This document shows, piece after piece, positions 1 to 8,844 of a stretch of 64,000 bases of DNA; position 1 is the first letter of the stretch, and each line of letters begins with the position of its first letter. The translations under genes and the position numbers were made by a program. A model generated the notes under the pieces. It saw only the letters and a list, made by a program, of their open reading frames with translations. It did no database searches and was not told where the DNA came from. This DNA comes from Streptomyces sp. NBC_01214 (lineage in GTDB: Bacteria; Actinomycetota; Actinomycetes; Streptomycetales; Streptomycetaceae): contig NZ_JAPEOS010000001.1 of assembly GCF_026340975.1 (NCBI RefSeq), positions 3,009,001 to 3,073,000 of the forward strand, written 5' to 3'.

Positions 1-856
1 TACGGGGCCCTGCGCCCAGGCCCTCGCAGGCGCCGGGATCACCCGCGTGGTCTACGCCGTATCCGACCCGAACCCGCAGGCCAGCGGCGGCGGAGCCACC
101 CTGCGCGCCGCCGGGATCGACACCACGGCCGGGCTCCTCGCGGACGAGGCCGAGGCGGGCAACGCCGCCTGGCTGACCTCCGTACGCCTGAGCCGGCCGC
201 ACGTCACCTGGAAGTACGCCGCCACCCTCGACGGCCGCAGCGCCGCCGCGGACGGCAGCAGCCGCTGGATCAGCTCCGCCGAGTCCCGGGCCGACGTCCA
301 CCGACTGCGCGCCGAGGCCGACGCCGTCCTCGTCGGCGGCGGCACCCTGCGCGCCGACGACCCGCACCTCGCCGTCCGCGGCGTCGAGGGCGCCGTGCAG
401 CCGCTGCGGATCGCCCTCGACGCCCGCGCCGCGCTCCGGCCGACCGCCCGCATCCTTGACGACGCCGCGCCCACCCTGCTCGTCGTCGGAGAGGACGCCG
501 ACACCCGGCACCTGCCCGGCGTCGAACTGCTCCGGCTGCCCCTGCACGACGGCCGCATCGGCGTCCACGACCTCCTCACCCGCCTCTTCCAGCGCGGCGT
601 GCGCTCCGTCCTGCTGGAAGGCGGGCCCACCCTGGCGGGCGCCTTCCTCGAAGGCGGCGCCGTCGACCGCGTCGTCGGCTACATCGCCCCGGCCCTGCTC
701 GGCGCCGGCCCCGCGGCCCTCGCCGACGCCGGGATCAAGAACATCTCCGGTGCGCAGCGCCTCGACATCACCGAGGCCGTCCGCATCGGCCCCGATCTCC
801 GCATCACCGCAGTCCCCGTCACCGCACCCACCGCCACCGCCACCAAGGAGCACTGA
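1..856 (+). CDS. ribD: Bifunctional riboflavin biosynthesis protein RibD (5' part missing)
   Basis: The reading frame is open from base 2, so the gene begins before the window. The first codons read TGPCAQAL. The Cys at 11-13 matches the second zinc cysteine of the PCx8C deaminase motif, which means most of the pyrimidine deaminase domain lies upstream. The C-terminal reductase domain starts near base 200 (RPHVTWKYAATLDGRSAA) and carries the GGGTLRADDP and LLEGGPTLAGAF motifs. RibD deaminates the 2,5-diamino pyrimidinone intermediate and then reduces its ribosyl side chain to ribityl. It is the first gene of a tightly packed rib operon: ribE begins on the base after its stop. Any FMN riboswitch would lie upstream, outside the window. 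Confidence 0.95.
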   Translation, partial: TGPCAQALAGAGITRVVYAVSDPNPQASGGGATLRAAGIDTTAGLLADEAEAGNAAWLTSVRLSRPHVTWKYAATLDGRSAAADGSSRWISSAESRADVHRLRAEADAVLVGGGTLRADDPHLAVRGVEGAVQPLRIALDARAALRPTARILDDAAPTLLVVGEDADTRHLPGVELLRLPLHDGRIGVHDLLTRLFQRGVRSVLLEGGPTLAGAFLEGGAVDRVVGYIAPALLGAGPAALADAGIKNISGAQRLDITEAVRIGPDLRITAVPVTAPTATATKEH

Positions 857-1480
857 GTGTTCACCGGAATCGTCGAAGAACTGGGCGAGGTCACCGCTGT
901 CGAGGAGCTCGAGGAAGCCTCCCGCTTCCGGCTGCGCGGCCCCCTCGTCACCGAAGGCGCCAAGCACGGTGACTCCATCGCGGTCAACGGCGTCTGCCTC
1001 ACCGTCGTGGAGACCGCGGACGGCGAGTTCACCGCCGACGTCATGCAGGAGACCCTGAACCGCTCCAGCCTCGGCGCCCTGACCCAGGGCTCCCGGGTCA
1101 ACCTGGAGCGCCCGATGGCCCTCGGCGGACGGCTCGGCGGCCACCTGGTCCAGGGGCACGTGGACGGCACCGGCGAGATCATCTCCCGGACCCCCTCCGA
1201 GCACTGGGAGATCGTCAAGGTCGCCCTCCCGAAGAACCTCTCCCGCTACGTCGTCGAGAAGGGCTCCATCACGGTCGACGGCGTCAGCCTCACCGTGGTC
1301 GAGGCCGCCGCCGACTGGTTCACCATCAGTCTCATCCCCACCACCCTCGCGCTGACCACCCTCGGCATCAAGCAGAGCGGCGACCCCGTCAACCTGGAGG
1401 TCGACGTCCTCGCGAAGTACGTCGAGCGCCTGCTGGCCGCCGGCGTGAACCCGCTGCACGCGACGGGAGACCAGCGGTGA
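857..1480 (+). CDS. ribE: Riboflavin synthase, alpha subunit
   Basis: This 207-residue protein has the two tandem lumazine-binding barrels of riboflavin synthase. The N-terminal signature is [12 protein letters not shown]. The repeated cores are [14 protein letters not shown] in the first half and [14 protein letters not shown] in the second, starting around residue 98. The enzyme dismutates two 6,7-dimethyl-8-ribityllumazine molecules to riboflavin and the pyrimidinedione. The GTG start at 857 follows the ribD stop directly and has AAGGAG at 845-850. The last codons overlap the GTG of the next gene, so translation is probably coupled. The length is typical of the family. Some annotators call it ribC. 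Confidence 0.95.
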   Translation: MFTGIVEELGEVTAVEELEEASRFRLRGPLVTEGAKHGDSIAVNGVCLTVVETADGEFTADVMQETLNRSSLGALTQGSRVNLERPMALGGRLGGHLVQGHVDGTGEIISRTPSEHWEIVKVALPKNLSRYVVEKGSITVDGVSLTVVEAAADWFTISLIPTTLALTTLGIKQSGDPVNLEVDVLAKYVERLLAAGVNPLHATGDQR

Positions 1481-2130
1481 GCGCCCTGACCTGGCTCAAC
1501 GCGGAGGCCTTCACCGTCTTCGGCCAGAAGGTCATCTGGTCCGACATGATCGGCAACCTGATGGGACTGGCCGCGCTCGCGCTCGGCTGGCGCCGCTCCA
1601 TCTGGACCTGGCCCGCCCAGCTCCTCTCCGGCCTGATCCTCATCGCCGCCTACGCCTCCGCCCACCTCGCGGGCGGCGTCGGCAAGCAGCTCCTCGTCAT
1701 CGGCGTGGCCGTCTTCGGCTGGCGCGCCTGGCAGCGCGGCCGCCAGCGGGCCCAGGACGGCTCCATCGCCGTGCGCACCGCCACCTGGAAGGAGCGCGGG
1801 CTCCTCCTGGCCGGCGCGGCGCTCGGCACCCTCGCCGTCGGCGGCCTCTTCACGCTCTTCCCGAACCTCTCGTGGAGCCCGTGGGCCGACGCGTACATCT
1901 TCGTCGGCACCATCGTCGCGATGGTCGCCCAGGCCCGCGGCCTCGTCGAGTTCTGGTTCGCCTGGCTCCTCGTCGACCTGGTCGGCGTCCCGCTCGCCTT
2001 CAGCAACGGACTCGCCTTCTCCGGCCTCGTCTACGTCGTGTACTTCGCCCTCGTGCTGTGGGGCGCCTACGACTGGTACCAGCGTTCCCGCACCAACCCC
2101 GCCCCGGCCCTGGAAGGAGCAACGGCATGA
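1477..2130 (+). CDS. ribM: PnuC/RibM-type vitamin transporter, probably riboflavin
   Basis: This 217-residue membrane protein has about seven hydrophobic segments and the PnuC-family character (W-rich loops, an early [15 protein letters not shown] segment). PnuC proteins are facilitators for nicotinamide riboside and related vitamins. The subgroup encoded inside actinobacterial rib operons (PnuX/RibM) is known to take up riboflavin. The position between ribE and ribBA is what makes riboflavin the likely substrate. Start GTG at 1477 overlaps the ribE stop by four bases, and its own stop overlaps the ribBA ATG (ATGA). Substrate specificity is inferred from context. Confidence 0.85.
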   Translation: MSALTWLNAEAFTVFGQKVIWSDMIGNLMGLAALALGWRRSIWTWPAQLLSGLILIAAYASAHLAGGVGKQLLVIGVAVFGWRAWQRGRQRAQDGSIAVRTATWKERGLLLAGAALGTLAVGGLFTLFPNLSWSPWADAYIFVGTIVAMVAQARGLVEFWFAWLLVDLVGVPLAFSNGLAFSGLVYVVYFALVLWGAYDWYQRSRTNPAPALEGATA

Positions 2131-3416
2131 CCACCCTCAAGCCCGTGCCCGACATCCCCGAAGAGACCTTCCGCCTCGACCCCGTCGAGCAGGCCATCCG
2201 CGACATCGCGGCGGGTCGCCCCATCGTCGTCGTCGACGACGAGGACCGCGAGAACGAGGGCGACCTCGTCATCGCCGCCGAGAAGGCCACTCCCGAGATC
2301 ATCGCGTTCATGATGAGCGAGTGCCGCGGCCTGATCTGCGCCCCCATGGAGGGCTCCGAGCTGGACCGGCTCGAACTCCCCCAGATGGTCGAGAACAACA
2401 CCGAGTCGATGAAGACGGCCTTCACCGTCTCCGTCGACGCGAGCGCCGCCCACGGCGTCTCCACCGGCATCTCCGCCGCCGACCGCGCCACCACCCTGCG
2501 CCTGCTGGCCGACGGGGTCTGCGAGCCCGGTGACTTCGTCCGCCCCGGCCACGTCTTCCCGCTGCGCGCCAAGCCCGGCGGCGTCCTGGTCCGCAACGGC
2601 CACACCGAGGCCGCCGTCGACCTCGCCCGCCTCGCGGGCCTGCGCCCGGCCGGCGCCATCGTGGAGATCGCCGGCGAGGACGGCGTCATGCTGCGCCTGC
2701 CCGAGCTGATCCCCTTCGCCCGCAAGCACGGCCTGACGATCATCTCCATCGAGGACCTGATCGCCTACCGCCGCTCCGCCGAGCCCACCGTGCGCCGCGA
2801 GGCCGAGGTCAGCCTGCCGACCGCCTTCGGCGAGTTCACGGCGTACGGCTACCGCTCCACCGTCGACGGCGTCGAGCACGTCGCCCTCGTCCACGGCGAG
2901 ATCGGCGACGGCTCCGACATCCTCGTCCGGATGCACTCCGAGTGCCTGACCGGCGACATCTTCGCCTCCCAGCGCTGCGACTGCGGCCCCCAGCTGCACG
3001 CCTCCATGGAACGCATCAAGACCGAGGGCCGCGGCATCGTCGTCTACCTGCGCGGCCACGAGGGCCGTGGCATCGGACTCCTGTCCAAGCTGCGCGCGTA
3101 CGAGCTCCAGGAGCGCGGCCGCGACACCCTCGACGCCAACCTGGAGCTCGGCCTGCCCGCCGACGCCCGCGACTACGGTGCCGGCGCCCAGATCCTCGCT
3201 GACCTCGGCGTGCACGGCGTGCGGCTGATGACCAACAACCCCGAGAAGTCCGACGCCCTCGTCCGGCACGGCATCACGGTCACCAGCCGGGAGTCGATGC
3301 CGATGGAGGCCGGCGAGCACAATCTGCGGTACCTGCGCACCAAGCGGGACCGGATGGGTCACGACCTGCCCTGGCTGGACGGGCCCGTGACCACCTCCGC
3401 CTGCGGCAACCAGTAA
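2127..3416 (+). CDS. ribBA: Bifunctional DHBP synthase / GTP cyclohydrolase II (RibBA)
   Basis: This 429-residue fusion supplies both committed precursors of riboflavin. The N-terminal half (about 1-215) is 3,4-dihydroxy-2-butanone-4-phosphate synthase with [27 protein letters not shown] and [10 protein letters not shown]. The C-terminal half is GTP cyclohydrolase II with the zinc cysteines in [17 protein letters not shown] and the catalytic stretch [10 protein letters not shown]. The ATG at 2127 is chosen over the longer open frame starting at 1872 because it gives the canonical N terminus, overlaps the ribM stop (ATGA) and has GGAAGGAGC just upstream. About 65 bases separate it from ribH. 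Confidence 0.95.
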   Translation: MTTLKPVPDIPEETFRLDPVEQAIRDIAAGRPIVVVDDEDRENEGDLVIAAEKATPEIIAFMMSECRGLICAPMEGSELDRLELPQMVENNTESMKTAFTVSVDASAAHGVSTGISAADRATTLRLLADGVCEPGDFVRPGHVFPLRAKPGGVLVRNGHTEAAVDLARLAGLRPAGAIVEIAGEDGVMLRLPELIPFARKHGLTIISIEDLIAYRRSAEPTVRREAEVSLPTAFGEFTAYGYRSTVDGVEHVALVHGEIGDGSDILVRMHSECLTGDIFASQRCDCGPQLHASMERIKTEGRGIVVYLRGHEGRGIGLLSKLRAYELQERGRDTLDANLELGLPADARDYGAGAQILADLGVHGVRLMTNNPEKSDALVRHGITVTSRESMPMEAGEHNLRYLRTKRDRMGHDLPWLDGPVTTSACGNQ

Positions 3417-3480
3417 GCACGCACCACCCCCGTACGCACATCCCCACCCCACCCATCACGAACCACCGAGGAGCAGAGCT

Positions 3481-3966
3481 GTGAGCGGCAAGGGCGCACC
3501 CGAACTGAGCGTGAAGAACTGCGGAGACCTCCGAGTCGCCGTGATCGCGGCCCAGTGGCACGAGAAGGTCATGGACGGACTGGTCGACGGAGCCCTGCGG
3601 GCCCTGCACGAGCTGGGCATCGACGAGCCCACCCTGCTCCGGGTCCCCGGCAGCTTCGAGCTCCCGGTCGTGGCGAAGGTACTCGCCGGTCGCGGTTACG
3701 ATGCCATCGTCGCCCTCGGAGTGGTCATCCGCGGCGGCACCCCGCACTTCGACTACGTCTGCCAGGGCGTCACCCAGGGCCTGGTACAGGTGTCGATCGA
3801 CACCGGAGTCCCCGTCGGCTTCGGAGTACTGACCTGCGACAACGACGAGCAGGCGCTGGACCGCGCCGGCCTCGAGGGGTCGAACGAGGACAAGGGGCAC
3901 GAAGCGGTCACCGCCGCCGTCTCCACCGCCATGACCCTGCGCACCGTCAGCGAACCCTGGCGCTGA
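3481..3966 (+). CDS. ribH: 6,7-dimethyl-8-ribityllumazine synthase
   Basis: This 161-residue protein is lumazine synthase, which condenses the ribityl pyrimidine from the RibD branch with dihydroxybutanone phosphate from RibBA. Visible family motifs are [25 protein letters not shown], with the catalytic His in TPHF, and the Phe/Gly-rich [11 protein letters not shown] end. The family usually forms 60-mer or pentameric assemblies. The start is GTG at 3481, preceded by GAGGAGCAGAG. The hisE start is only 35 bases downstream, so the histidine genes may be read from the rib transcript. Confidence 0.95.
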   Translation: MSGKGAPELSVKNCGDLRVAVIAAQWHEKVMDGLVDGALRALHELGIDEPTLLRVPGSFELPVVAKVLAGRGYDAIVALGVVIRGGTPHFDYVCQGVTQGLVQVSIDTGVPVGFGVLTCDNDEQALDRAGLEGSNEDKGHEAVTAAVSTAMTLRTVSEPWR

Positions 3967-4001
3967 GTGGCGACGGGGAACCCCGTATTCTGAGGACCAT
4001 C

Positions 4002-4283
4002 ATGGCTGACAAGACCCCCAAGACCTTCGAGGAGCTCTTCACCGAGCTCCAGCGCAAGGCCGCCGAAGGCGACCCCAGCACTTCCCGCACCGCCGAGCTC
4101 GTCCACAAGGGCGTCCATGCCATCGGCAAGAAGGTCGTCGAGGAGGCCGCCGAGGTCTGGATGGCCGCCGAGTACGAGGGCAAGGAAGCCGCTGCCGAGG
4201 AGATCTCCCAGCTGCTCTACCACGTCCAGGTGATGATGGTGGCGCGCGGGATCTCCCTCGACGACGTCTACGCGCACCTCTGA
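4002..4283 (+). CDS. hisE: Phosphoribosyl-ATP pyrophosphohydrolase
   Basis: This 93-residue all-alpha MazG-like enzyme cleaves pyrophosphate from phosphoribosyl-ATP, the second step of histidine synthesis. The typical core is present: [13 protein letters not shown] at the N terminus, then the metal-binding [13 protein letters not shown] and [14 protein letters not shown] helices with paired glutamates. The open frame extends to 3555 but the upstream part is ribH in another frame. ATG at 4002 with TGAGGA eight bases upstream gives the normal length. It is followed by hisG after 56 bases, the usual actinobacterial hisE-hisG pairing. Confidence 0.95.
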   Translation: MADKTPKTFEELFTELQRKAAEGDPSTSRTAELVHKGVHAIGKKVVEEAAEVWMAAEYEGKEAAAEEISQLLYHVQVMMVARGISLDDVYAHL

Positions 4284-4339
4284 ACCCCGGCACGCACACC
4301 CGCCCGCACATCCGCAATCCACGCACCAAAGGAAGCCCC

Positions 4340-5188
4340 ATGCTGCGCATCGCCGTCCCCAACAAGGGTTCACTCTCAGGACCGGCGTCGGCGATGCTCC
4401 ATGAGGCCGGCTACCGGATGCGCAAGGAGTCCAAGGAGCTCGTGGTCGTCGACCCCGAGAACGAGGTCGAGTTCTTCTACCTCCGCCCCAAGGACATCGC
4501 GATCTACGTCTCCTCGGGCAGGCTCGACATCGGCATCACCGGCCGCGACCTGCTGCTCGACTCCGGCGCCAGCGCCGAGGAGATCCTGCCGCTGAACTTC
4601 GGCCGCTCCACCTTCCGCTACGCCACCACCCCCGGCACGGCGAAGGGTCCCGAGGACTTCAGCGGGATGACGATCGCGACCTCGTACGAGGGAATCGTCG
4701 CCAAGCACCTCGCCGAGAAGGGCATCGACGCCTCCGTCGTGCACCTCGACGGTGCGGTCGAGACCGCCATCCAGCTCGGCGTCGCCCAGATCATCGCGGA
4801 CGTCGTCGAGACCGGCACCAGCCTGCGCAACGCCGGCCTGGAGGTCATCGGCGAGCCGATCCTCACCTCCGAGGCCGTCGTCATCCGCGGCAACGGCGCC
4901 GACGCCGACGACCCGCAGGTCCAGCAGTTCCTGCGCCGCCTGCAGGGCGTCCTGGTGGCCCGCAGCTACGTGATGATGGACTACGACTGCCGCGCCGAGC
5001 ACCTGGAGCGCGCGGTCGCCCTCACCCCCGGCCTGGAGTCGCCGACCGTCTCCCCGCTGCACAACGAGGGCTGGGTCGCCGTCCGCGCGATGGTCCCCGC
5101 CAAGGAAGCGCAGCGGATCATGGACGACCTGTACGAGCTCGGCGCGCGCGCGATCCTCACCACCTCGATCCACGCCTGCCGCCTCTAG
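4340..5188 (+). CDS. hisG: ATP phosphoribosyltransferase, long form
   Basis: This 282-residue protein catalyses the first step of histidine synthesis, ATP plus PRPP to phosphoribosyl-ATP. It starts MLRIAVPNKGSLSG, carries the DIGITGRDLL periplasmic-binding-like core and the PRPP-binding region around ADVVETGTSLRNAGL. It has the extra C-terminal ACT-like domain (about residues 205-282) that marks the HisGL form. HisGL enzymes work without HisZ and are feedback-inhibited by histidine through that domain. ATG at 4340 has AAAGGAAG upstream. The enzyme pairs with HisE just before it. Confidence 0.95.
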   Translation: MLRIAVPNKGSLSGPASAMLHEAGYRMRKESKELVVVDPENEVEFFYLRPKDIAIYVSSGRLDIGITGRDLLLDSGASAEEILPLNFGRSTFRYATTPGTAKGPEDFSGMTIATSYEGIVAKHLAEKGIDASVVHLDGAVETAIQLGVAQIIADVVETGTSLRNAGLEVIGEPILTSEAVVIRGNGADADDPQVQQFLRRLQGVLVARSYVMMDYDCRAEHLERAVALTPGLESPTVSPLHNEGWVAVRAMVPAKEAQRIMDDLYELGARAILTTSIHACRL

Positions 5189-5264
5189 TCCGTCCCTTGG
5201 GCCGGCGTGCCGCACCGGCACGCCGCCCACCGACCCGCACGCCACCTCCAGAAGGCACCGCACC

Positions 5265-5729
5265 ATGGCCGAGTCCGCCGCCCAGCCCGCCCCACCCACC
5301 CTGCCGGTCACCTTCCGGCCGACCCGCACCCGGGTCGTCCTGCTGGGCGTCGGCCTCGCCATGTTCGTCACCATCACGGCGATCGCCCTGCTGCTGGAGA
5401 ACCTCAGCCCCGGCGAGCGGATCAGCTTCGTCTTCACCGCCGTCCTGCTGAGCTCCGTACTCGTCCTGCTCAGCCGCCCCAAGGTGGTCGCGGACGAGAG
5501 TGGCGTCACGGTCGTCAACCTGACCAACACCCGCCGCCTGGAGTGGGCCGAGATCCTGCGGGTCAACCTCCGCCCGGGCGACCCGTGGGTGTTCCTCGAC
5601 CTCAGCGACGGCACCAGCCTGCCCGCCCTCGGCATCCAGCCGGGCATCGCCAAGCAGCAGGCGATCGGCGACGCCCGCGCCCTGCGCACCCTGGCCGAAA
5701 CCCACGGAACGGGCACCGGCGACCACTGA
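5265..5729 (+). CDS. Two-TM membrane protein with bacterial PH domain
   Basis: This 154-residue protein begins with a short Pro-rich cytosolic arm and then two hydrophobic segments (about residues 25-45 and 52-70). The C-terminal half is a beta-rich bacterial PH (bPH) domain: DESGVTVVNLTNTRRLEWAE, then a strand-turn region with GDPWVFLDLSDGTSLPALG. The family sits directly downstream of hisG in streptomycetes, but no biochemical role is known to me. ATG at 5265 has a weak purine-rich site (CCAGAAGG). It is the last gene before a hairpin and the leader of the CBS genes. Confidence 0.8.
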   Translation: MAESAAQPAPPTLPVTFRPTRTRVVLLGVGLAMFVTITAIALLLENLSPGERISFVFTAVLLSSVLVLLSRPKVVADESGVTVVNLTNTRRLEWAEILRVNLRPGDPWVFLDLSDGTSLPALGIQPGIAKQQAIGDARALRTLAETHGTGTGDH

Positions 5730-5757
5730 GTCGGCCGATCCCCACGGCTGCGTACCG

Positions 5758-5785
5758 TTGCGGCCGGGATCTCAATGACTACCCT
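5758..5785 (+). promoter_or_regulatory. Candidate promoter for the CNNM/CBS gene pair
   Basis: A TTGCGG box (5758-5763) and TACCCT box (5780-5785) are separated by 16 bases, a fair match to a vegetative Streptomyces promoter. The predicted start near 5792 leaves a leader of about 140 bases before the ATG at 5930. The boxes lie next to the hairpin at 5786-5817, so that hairpin could instead be a terminator for the upstream operon. Confidence 0.35.
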
Positions 5786-5817
5786 GGTGGCGGGGCGCAG
5801 CTGTGCGCCCTCCCACC
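5786..5817 (+). terminator. Strong hairpin after the his/PH operon
   Basis: A 14-bp stem with one C-C mismatch and one G-T wobble closes on the tetraloop GCTG (arms 5786-5799 and 5804-5817). It lies 57 bases after the PH-protein stop. It has no T tract, as is usual for GC-rich actinobacterial terminators. It could equally be the first element of the CBS-gene leader. Confidence 0.5.
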
Positions 5818-5929
5818 GGCCCCGGGACCTCGTGGCCCGTGGGCACCTGCGACTTGAGGAGTGACTCCCTCCAGCAATGGACGGATCGTCCGGTAGTACC
5901 CGCGCCGCCCTCCCTCCGGAGGCGGCGGC
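5818..5929 (+). promoter_or_regulatory. Structured leader hiding the ribosome-binding site
   Basis: The 112 bases before the CBS gene contain several short self-complementary segments (GTGGCCCGTGGGCAC at 5832-5846 and GGAGTGACTCC near 5858-5868). Just before the ATG, CTCC at 5909-5912 can pair with the GGAG of the Shine-Dalgarno sequence at 5918-5921, supported by GCCGCC pairing with GGCGGC. The ribosome site would then be buried in a GC-rich stem. I do not recognise a known riboswitch class. Translational control is an inference. Confidence 0.4.
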
Positions 5930-7336
5930 ATGACCATCCCGCTACTTCTGCTCGCGGCGGCCTTCGCCCTCATCCTCGCCAACGGTTTCTTCGTGGCCGC
6001 CGAGTTCGGCCTCGTCACCGTGGAGCGACCCGACGCCGAACGCGCCGCAGCCGACGGTGACCGCCGTGCCCGCACGGTGGTCAAGGCCCTACGGGAGCTG
6101 TCCTTCCAGCTCTCCGGCACCCAACTCGGCATCACCATCACCTCCCTCGTGGTCGGCATGCTCGCCGAGCCCGCCCTCGCCGCACTGCTGGCCGGGCCGC
6201 TCGCCGCGACCGGCCTACCGAAGGGAGCCGTCTCCGGCGTCGCCGTCGTCATCGGCATGCTGCTCGCCTCCGCCGTCCAGATGGTCGTCGGCGAGCTCGT
6301 CCCGAAGAACTGGGCGGTCTCCCGGCCACTTCAGGTGGCCCGCTTCGTCGCCGGCCCCCAGCAGGTCTTCTCCCGCGCCTTCCGCCCGGTCATCGCCGGC
6401 CTCAACGCCGTGGCCAACCGCCTCGTGCGGGCGCTCGGCGTGGAACCGACCGAGGAGATGGCGTCCGCCCGGACCCCCGGCGAGCTGCTCTCCCTGGTCC
6501 GCCATTCGGCCCAGGCCGGCGCCCTCGAACAGGACACCGCCGACCTCTTCGTCCGGACCCTCTCGCTGGGCGAGCTCACGGCCCAGCACGTCATGACCCC
6601 CCGGGTGAAGGTCAGCGCCCTGATGCACACGGCCACCGCGGCCGACGTGCTCAACCTGACCCGTGCCACGGGCCTGTCCCGCTTCCCGGTCTACCGCGAC
6701 CGCATCGACGAGATCACCGGCGTCGTCCACCTCAAGGACGCCCTCGCCGTGCGCGAGTCCGAACGCGACCGCACGAGCGTGAGCCGGATCTGCGTCGCCC
6801 CACTGCTGGTGCCCGGCTCCCTGCCGGTGCAGCCGCTGCTGGAGCGGTTGCGCAGCGAGCAGCCGATGGCCGTGGTCGTCGACGAGTACGGCGGTACCGC
6901 CGGCGTCGTCACGCTGGAGGACATCGTGGAGGAACTCGTCGGCGAGGTCCGCGACGAGCACGACCTCGCCGAGGACGAGACCCCCGAACTGGCCGCGGTA
7001 CCGTCCGAGGACGGCCGCCCCTCCTGGGAGGCCGACGGCAGCTGCCGGGTGCAGACCCTGCGCCGCATAGGCCTGGACGTGCCCGAAGGCCCGTACGAGA
7101 CCGTCGCCGGCCTCGTCGCCGACCTGCTCGGCCGGATCCCCGCCCCCGGGGACCGCGCGGAACTCCCCGGCTGGAAGCTGTCCGTCCGCCGCGTCGGCCG
7201 CAACCGTGCCGAGCGGGTCCGGCTGGTCCGACTGGCGGCGGTGCCCGCGGCCGGCGCGTACCGGCCCGTGCCCGCGGCCGACGGCGCGGCCGTGCCCGAA
7301 CCGCAGCGGGCCGAGCTGGAAGGCGCCGCCCGATGA
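5930..7336 (+). CDS. CNNM/DUF21-CBS-CorC_HlyC membrane protein
   Basis: This 468-residue protein has the full hemolysin-C/CorC layout. It has an N-terminal four-helix DUF21 (CNNM) domain (about 1-190, with FVAAEFGLVTVERP early on), a CBS pair (about 210-335, containing VMTPRVKVSAL, SRFPVYRD and VVVDEYGGTAGVVTLEDIVEELVG), and a C-terminal CorC_HlyC domain (about 350-440). Members are linked to Mg2+/Co2+ efflux or to cation sensing at the membrane. The substrate here is not shown. ATG at 5930 has an embedded GGAGG eight bases upstream. The stop overlaps the start of the second copy (ATGA). Confidence 0.9.
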   Translation: MTIPLLLLAAAFALILANGFFVAAEFGLVTVERPDAERAAADGDRRARTVVKALRELSFQLSGTQLGITITSLVVGMLAEPALAALLAGPLAATGLPKGAVSGVAVVIGMLLASAVQMVVGELVPKNWAVSRPLQVARFVAGPQQVFSRAFRPVIAGLNAVANRLVRALGVEPTEEMASARTPGELLSLVRHSAQAGALEQDTADLFVRTLSLGELTAQHVMTPRVKVSALMHTATAADVLNLTRATGLSRFPVYRDRIDEITGVVHLKDALAVRESERDRTSVSRICVAPLLVPGSLPVQPLLERLRSEQPMAVVVDEYGGTAGVVTLEDIVEELVGEVRDEHDLAEDETPELAAVPSEDGRPSWEADGSCRVQTLRRIGLDVPEGPYETVAGLVADLLGRIPAPGDRAELPGWKLSVRRVGRNRAERVRLVRLAAVPAAGAYRPVPAADGAAVPEPQRAELEGAAR

Positions 7337-8376
7337 ACGCGCTCCAACTCCTCTTCGCCCTGTTGCTGGTCCTCGCCAACGGGTTCTTCGTCGGCGCCGA
7401 GTTCGCGCTCGTCTCCGTACGGCGCAGCCAGATCGAGCCCCTCGCGGCCGATTCCAAGCGGGCCCGCCAGGTGCTCCACGGCCTGGAGAACCTGCCGCGC
7501 ATGATGGCCGCGGCGCAGTTCGGCATCACCGTGTGCTCGCTCACACTCGGCGCGGTCGCCGAGCCCACCGTGGCCCGGCTGCTGGAGCCCGTCTTCCACG
7601 CCGTCCACGTACCGCAGGGCCTGATCCACCCCCTCGGCTACGCGTTCGCGCTCAGCGCCGTGGTCTTCCTGCACCTGGTGATCGGCGAAATGGTGCCGAA
7701 GAACCTGGCCATGGCCGCCCCGGAGAAGACCGCCCTGTGGTTCAGTCCCGGCCTGGTCGCCTTCGCCCGCCTGTGCGGGCCGGTCACCAGCGCGCTCGGT
7801 GCCTGTGCCGCGCTCGTCCTGAAGCTCTTCAAGGTGGAGCCCAAGGACGAGGTCGAGGCCGTCTACACCTCCGCCCAGCTGGGCCGGCTCCTCAAGGACT
7901 CCCGGCAGGCCGGGCTCCTGGAGCCGGTCGAGCAGGAGCGCCTGGAGGACGCGCTGGAACTGGGCAGCCGTCCCGTCACCGACGTCCTCCTCGGCCCGGA
8001 CCGGCTGGTCACGGTCGGCCCGGCGGTGACCCCGCGGCAGATCGAGCAGCTGACCGTGCGCACCGGCTACTCCCGTTTCCCCGTCCGTGCCGACAGCGGC
8101 GCCTTCATGGGCTACCTGCACGTCAAGGACGTACTGGACCTGGAGGACCGGGAGCGGGCCGTCCCGCAGCGGGTCTGGCGCCGGATGACCACGCTGTGCT
8201 CCACCGTTGCGCTGGACGACGCCCTCGGCGTCATGCGCCGGGATGCCACGCACCTCGCGCAGGTGGCGGACCCGGGGGGCCGGGTCCTCGGCCTGGTCGC
8301 CCTGGAGGACGTCCTCGAAATGCTGGTCGGCGAGGTCCGCGACCCGGCCCACCGGGTGGCGCCCGCCCGCCGCTAG
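7333..8376 (+). CDS. CNNM/DUF21-CBS membrane protein lacking the CorC tail
   Basis: This 347-residue paralogue of the preceding gene has a DUF21 domain (about 1-195, NGFFVGAEFALVSVRRSQ) and one CBS pair (about 215-340, ending LVALEDVLEMLVGEVRD). It stops before any CorC_HlyC domain. It is translationally coupled to the longer partner by an ATGA overlap. Such long/short pairs are common in actinobacteria and suggest a heteromeric membrane complex, perhaps in divalent-cation homeostasis. That function is inferred from the family. A perfect terminator hairpin follows seven bases after the stop. Confidence 0.88.
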   Translation: MNALQLLFALLLVLANGFFVGAEFALVSVRRSQIEPLAADSKRARQVLHGLENLPRMMAAAQFGITVCSLTLGAVAEPTVARLLEPVFHAVHVPQGLIHPLGYAFALSAVVFLHLVIGEMVPKNLAMAAPEKTALWFSPGLVAFARLCGPVTSALGACAALVLKLFKVEPKDEVEAVYTSAQLGRLLKDSRQAGLLEPVEQERLEDALELGSRPVTDVLLGPDRLVTVGPAVTPRQIEQLTVRTGYSRFPVRADSGAFMGYLHVKDVLDLEDRERAVPQRVWRRMTTLCSTVALDDALGVMRRDATHLAQVADPGGRVLGLVALEDVLEMLVGEVRDPAHRVAPARR

Positions 8377-8382
8377 GCCGTG

Positions 8383-8416
8383 TCCGCCCCCGGGCCCGTG
8401 AGGGTCCGGGGGCGGA
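8383..8416 (+). terminator. Rho-independent-type hairpin after the CBS pair
   Basis: Eleven perfect pairs (TCCGCCCCCGG with CCGGGGGCGGA) continue into an inner CCC/GGG stem closed by GTGA. The only irregularity is one G-T wobble. No T run follows. Confidence 0.75.
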
Positions 8417-8844
8417 GTCGGGTGTGAGGTCGGTCACTCGGAGTCGGTTCGGGCGCGTCCCGATGAACCGCGATCGAGCCCCGGCCGTCTTGATGGCCGG
8501 ATCGTCGGTTCGGGTACTTGAGTTGGACTTCACGGGTCGCGGCACGGAACACTACGGCCCTGGGGATCTTCTGGTTTCCCGGTCCGGCTCCGGCTGTGGT
8601 ACCCCGGGTTGCCGAGGGGCCTGGTCACCGTACGTCGGCCGCCTCGCGATCGATCGAGCTCCTGTTCGGCCAGTAGGTCGGCTGGGGCATGATGCCAGTT
8701 TGCTAGCGTGTCCGGCGTGGAGTCCCGTCGGCATGCCGGGGACGCGTGTCGACCGGGTGTCCCGGCCGCCGCCCGCTGACCTCGCTCGCCCCGTCGAGCC
8801 GGCCCGACCTGCGGCAGAGTGCCGCTTCACGGAAGCGATGTGAC
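8417..8844. other. Intergenic region, no gene recognised
   Basis: The 428 bases between the CBS pair and the membrane glycosyltransferase hold only overlapping out-of-frame ORFs with no family resemblance. Local GC is lower than in the flanking genes around 8440-8540. A TAGCGT box at 8705-8710 is a plausible -10 element for the downstream gene, but I see no convincing -35 partner. Confidence 0.4.

Noticed and set aside
2067..3452. Long minus-strand ORF of 461 codons across ribBA
   Set aside because: It is the reverse of ribBA with Gly/Ala/Val-rich composition typical of antisense frames in GC-rich DNA and no family resemblance.
5758..5929. M-box or manganese (yybP-ykoY) riboswitch before the CBS genes
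   Set aside because: The conserved cores of those classes were not found; kept only as an unclassified structured leader.
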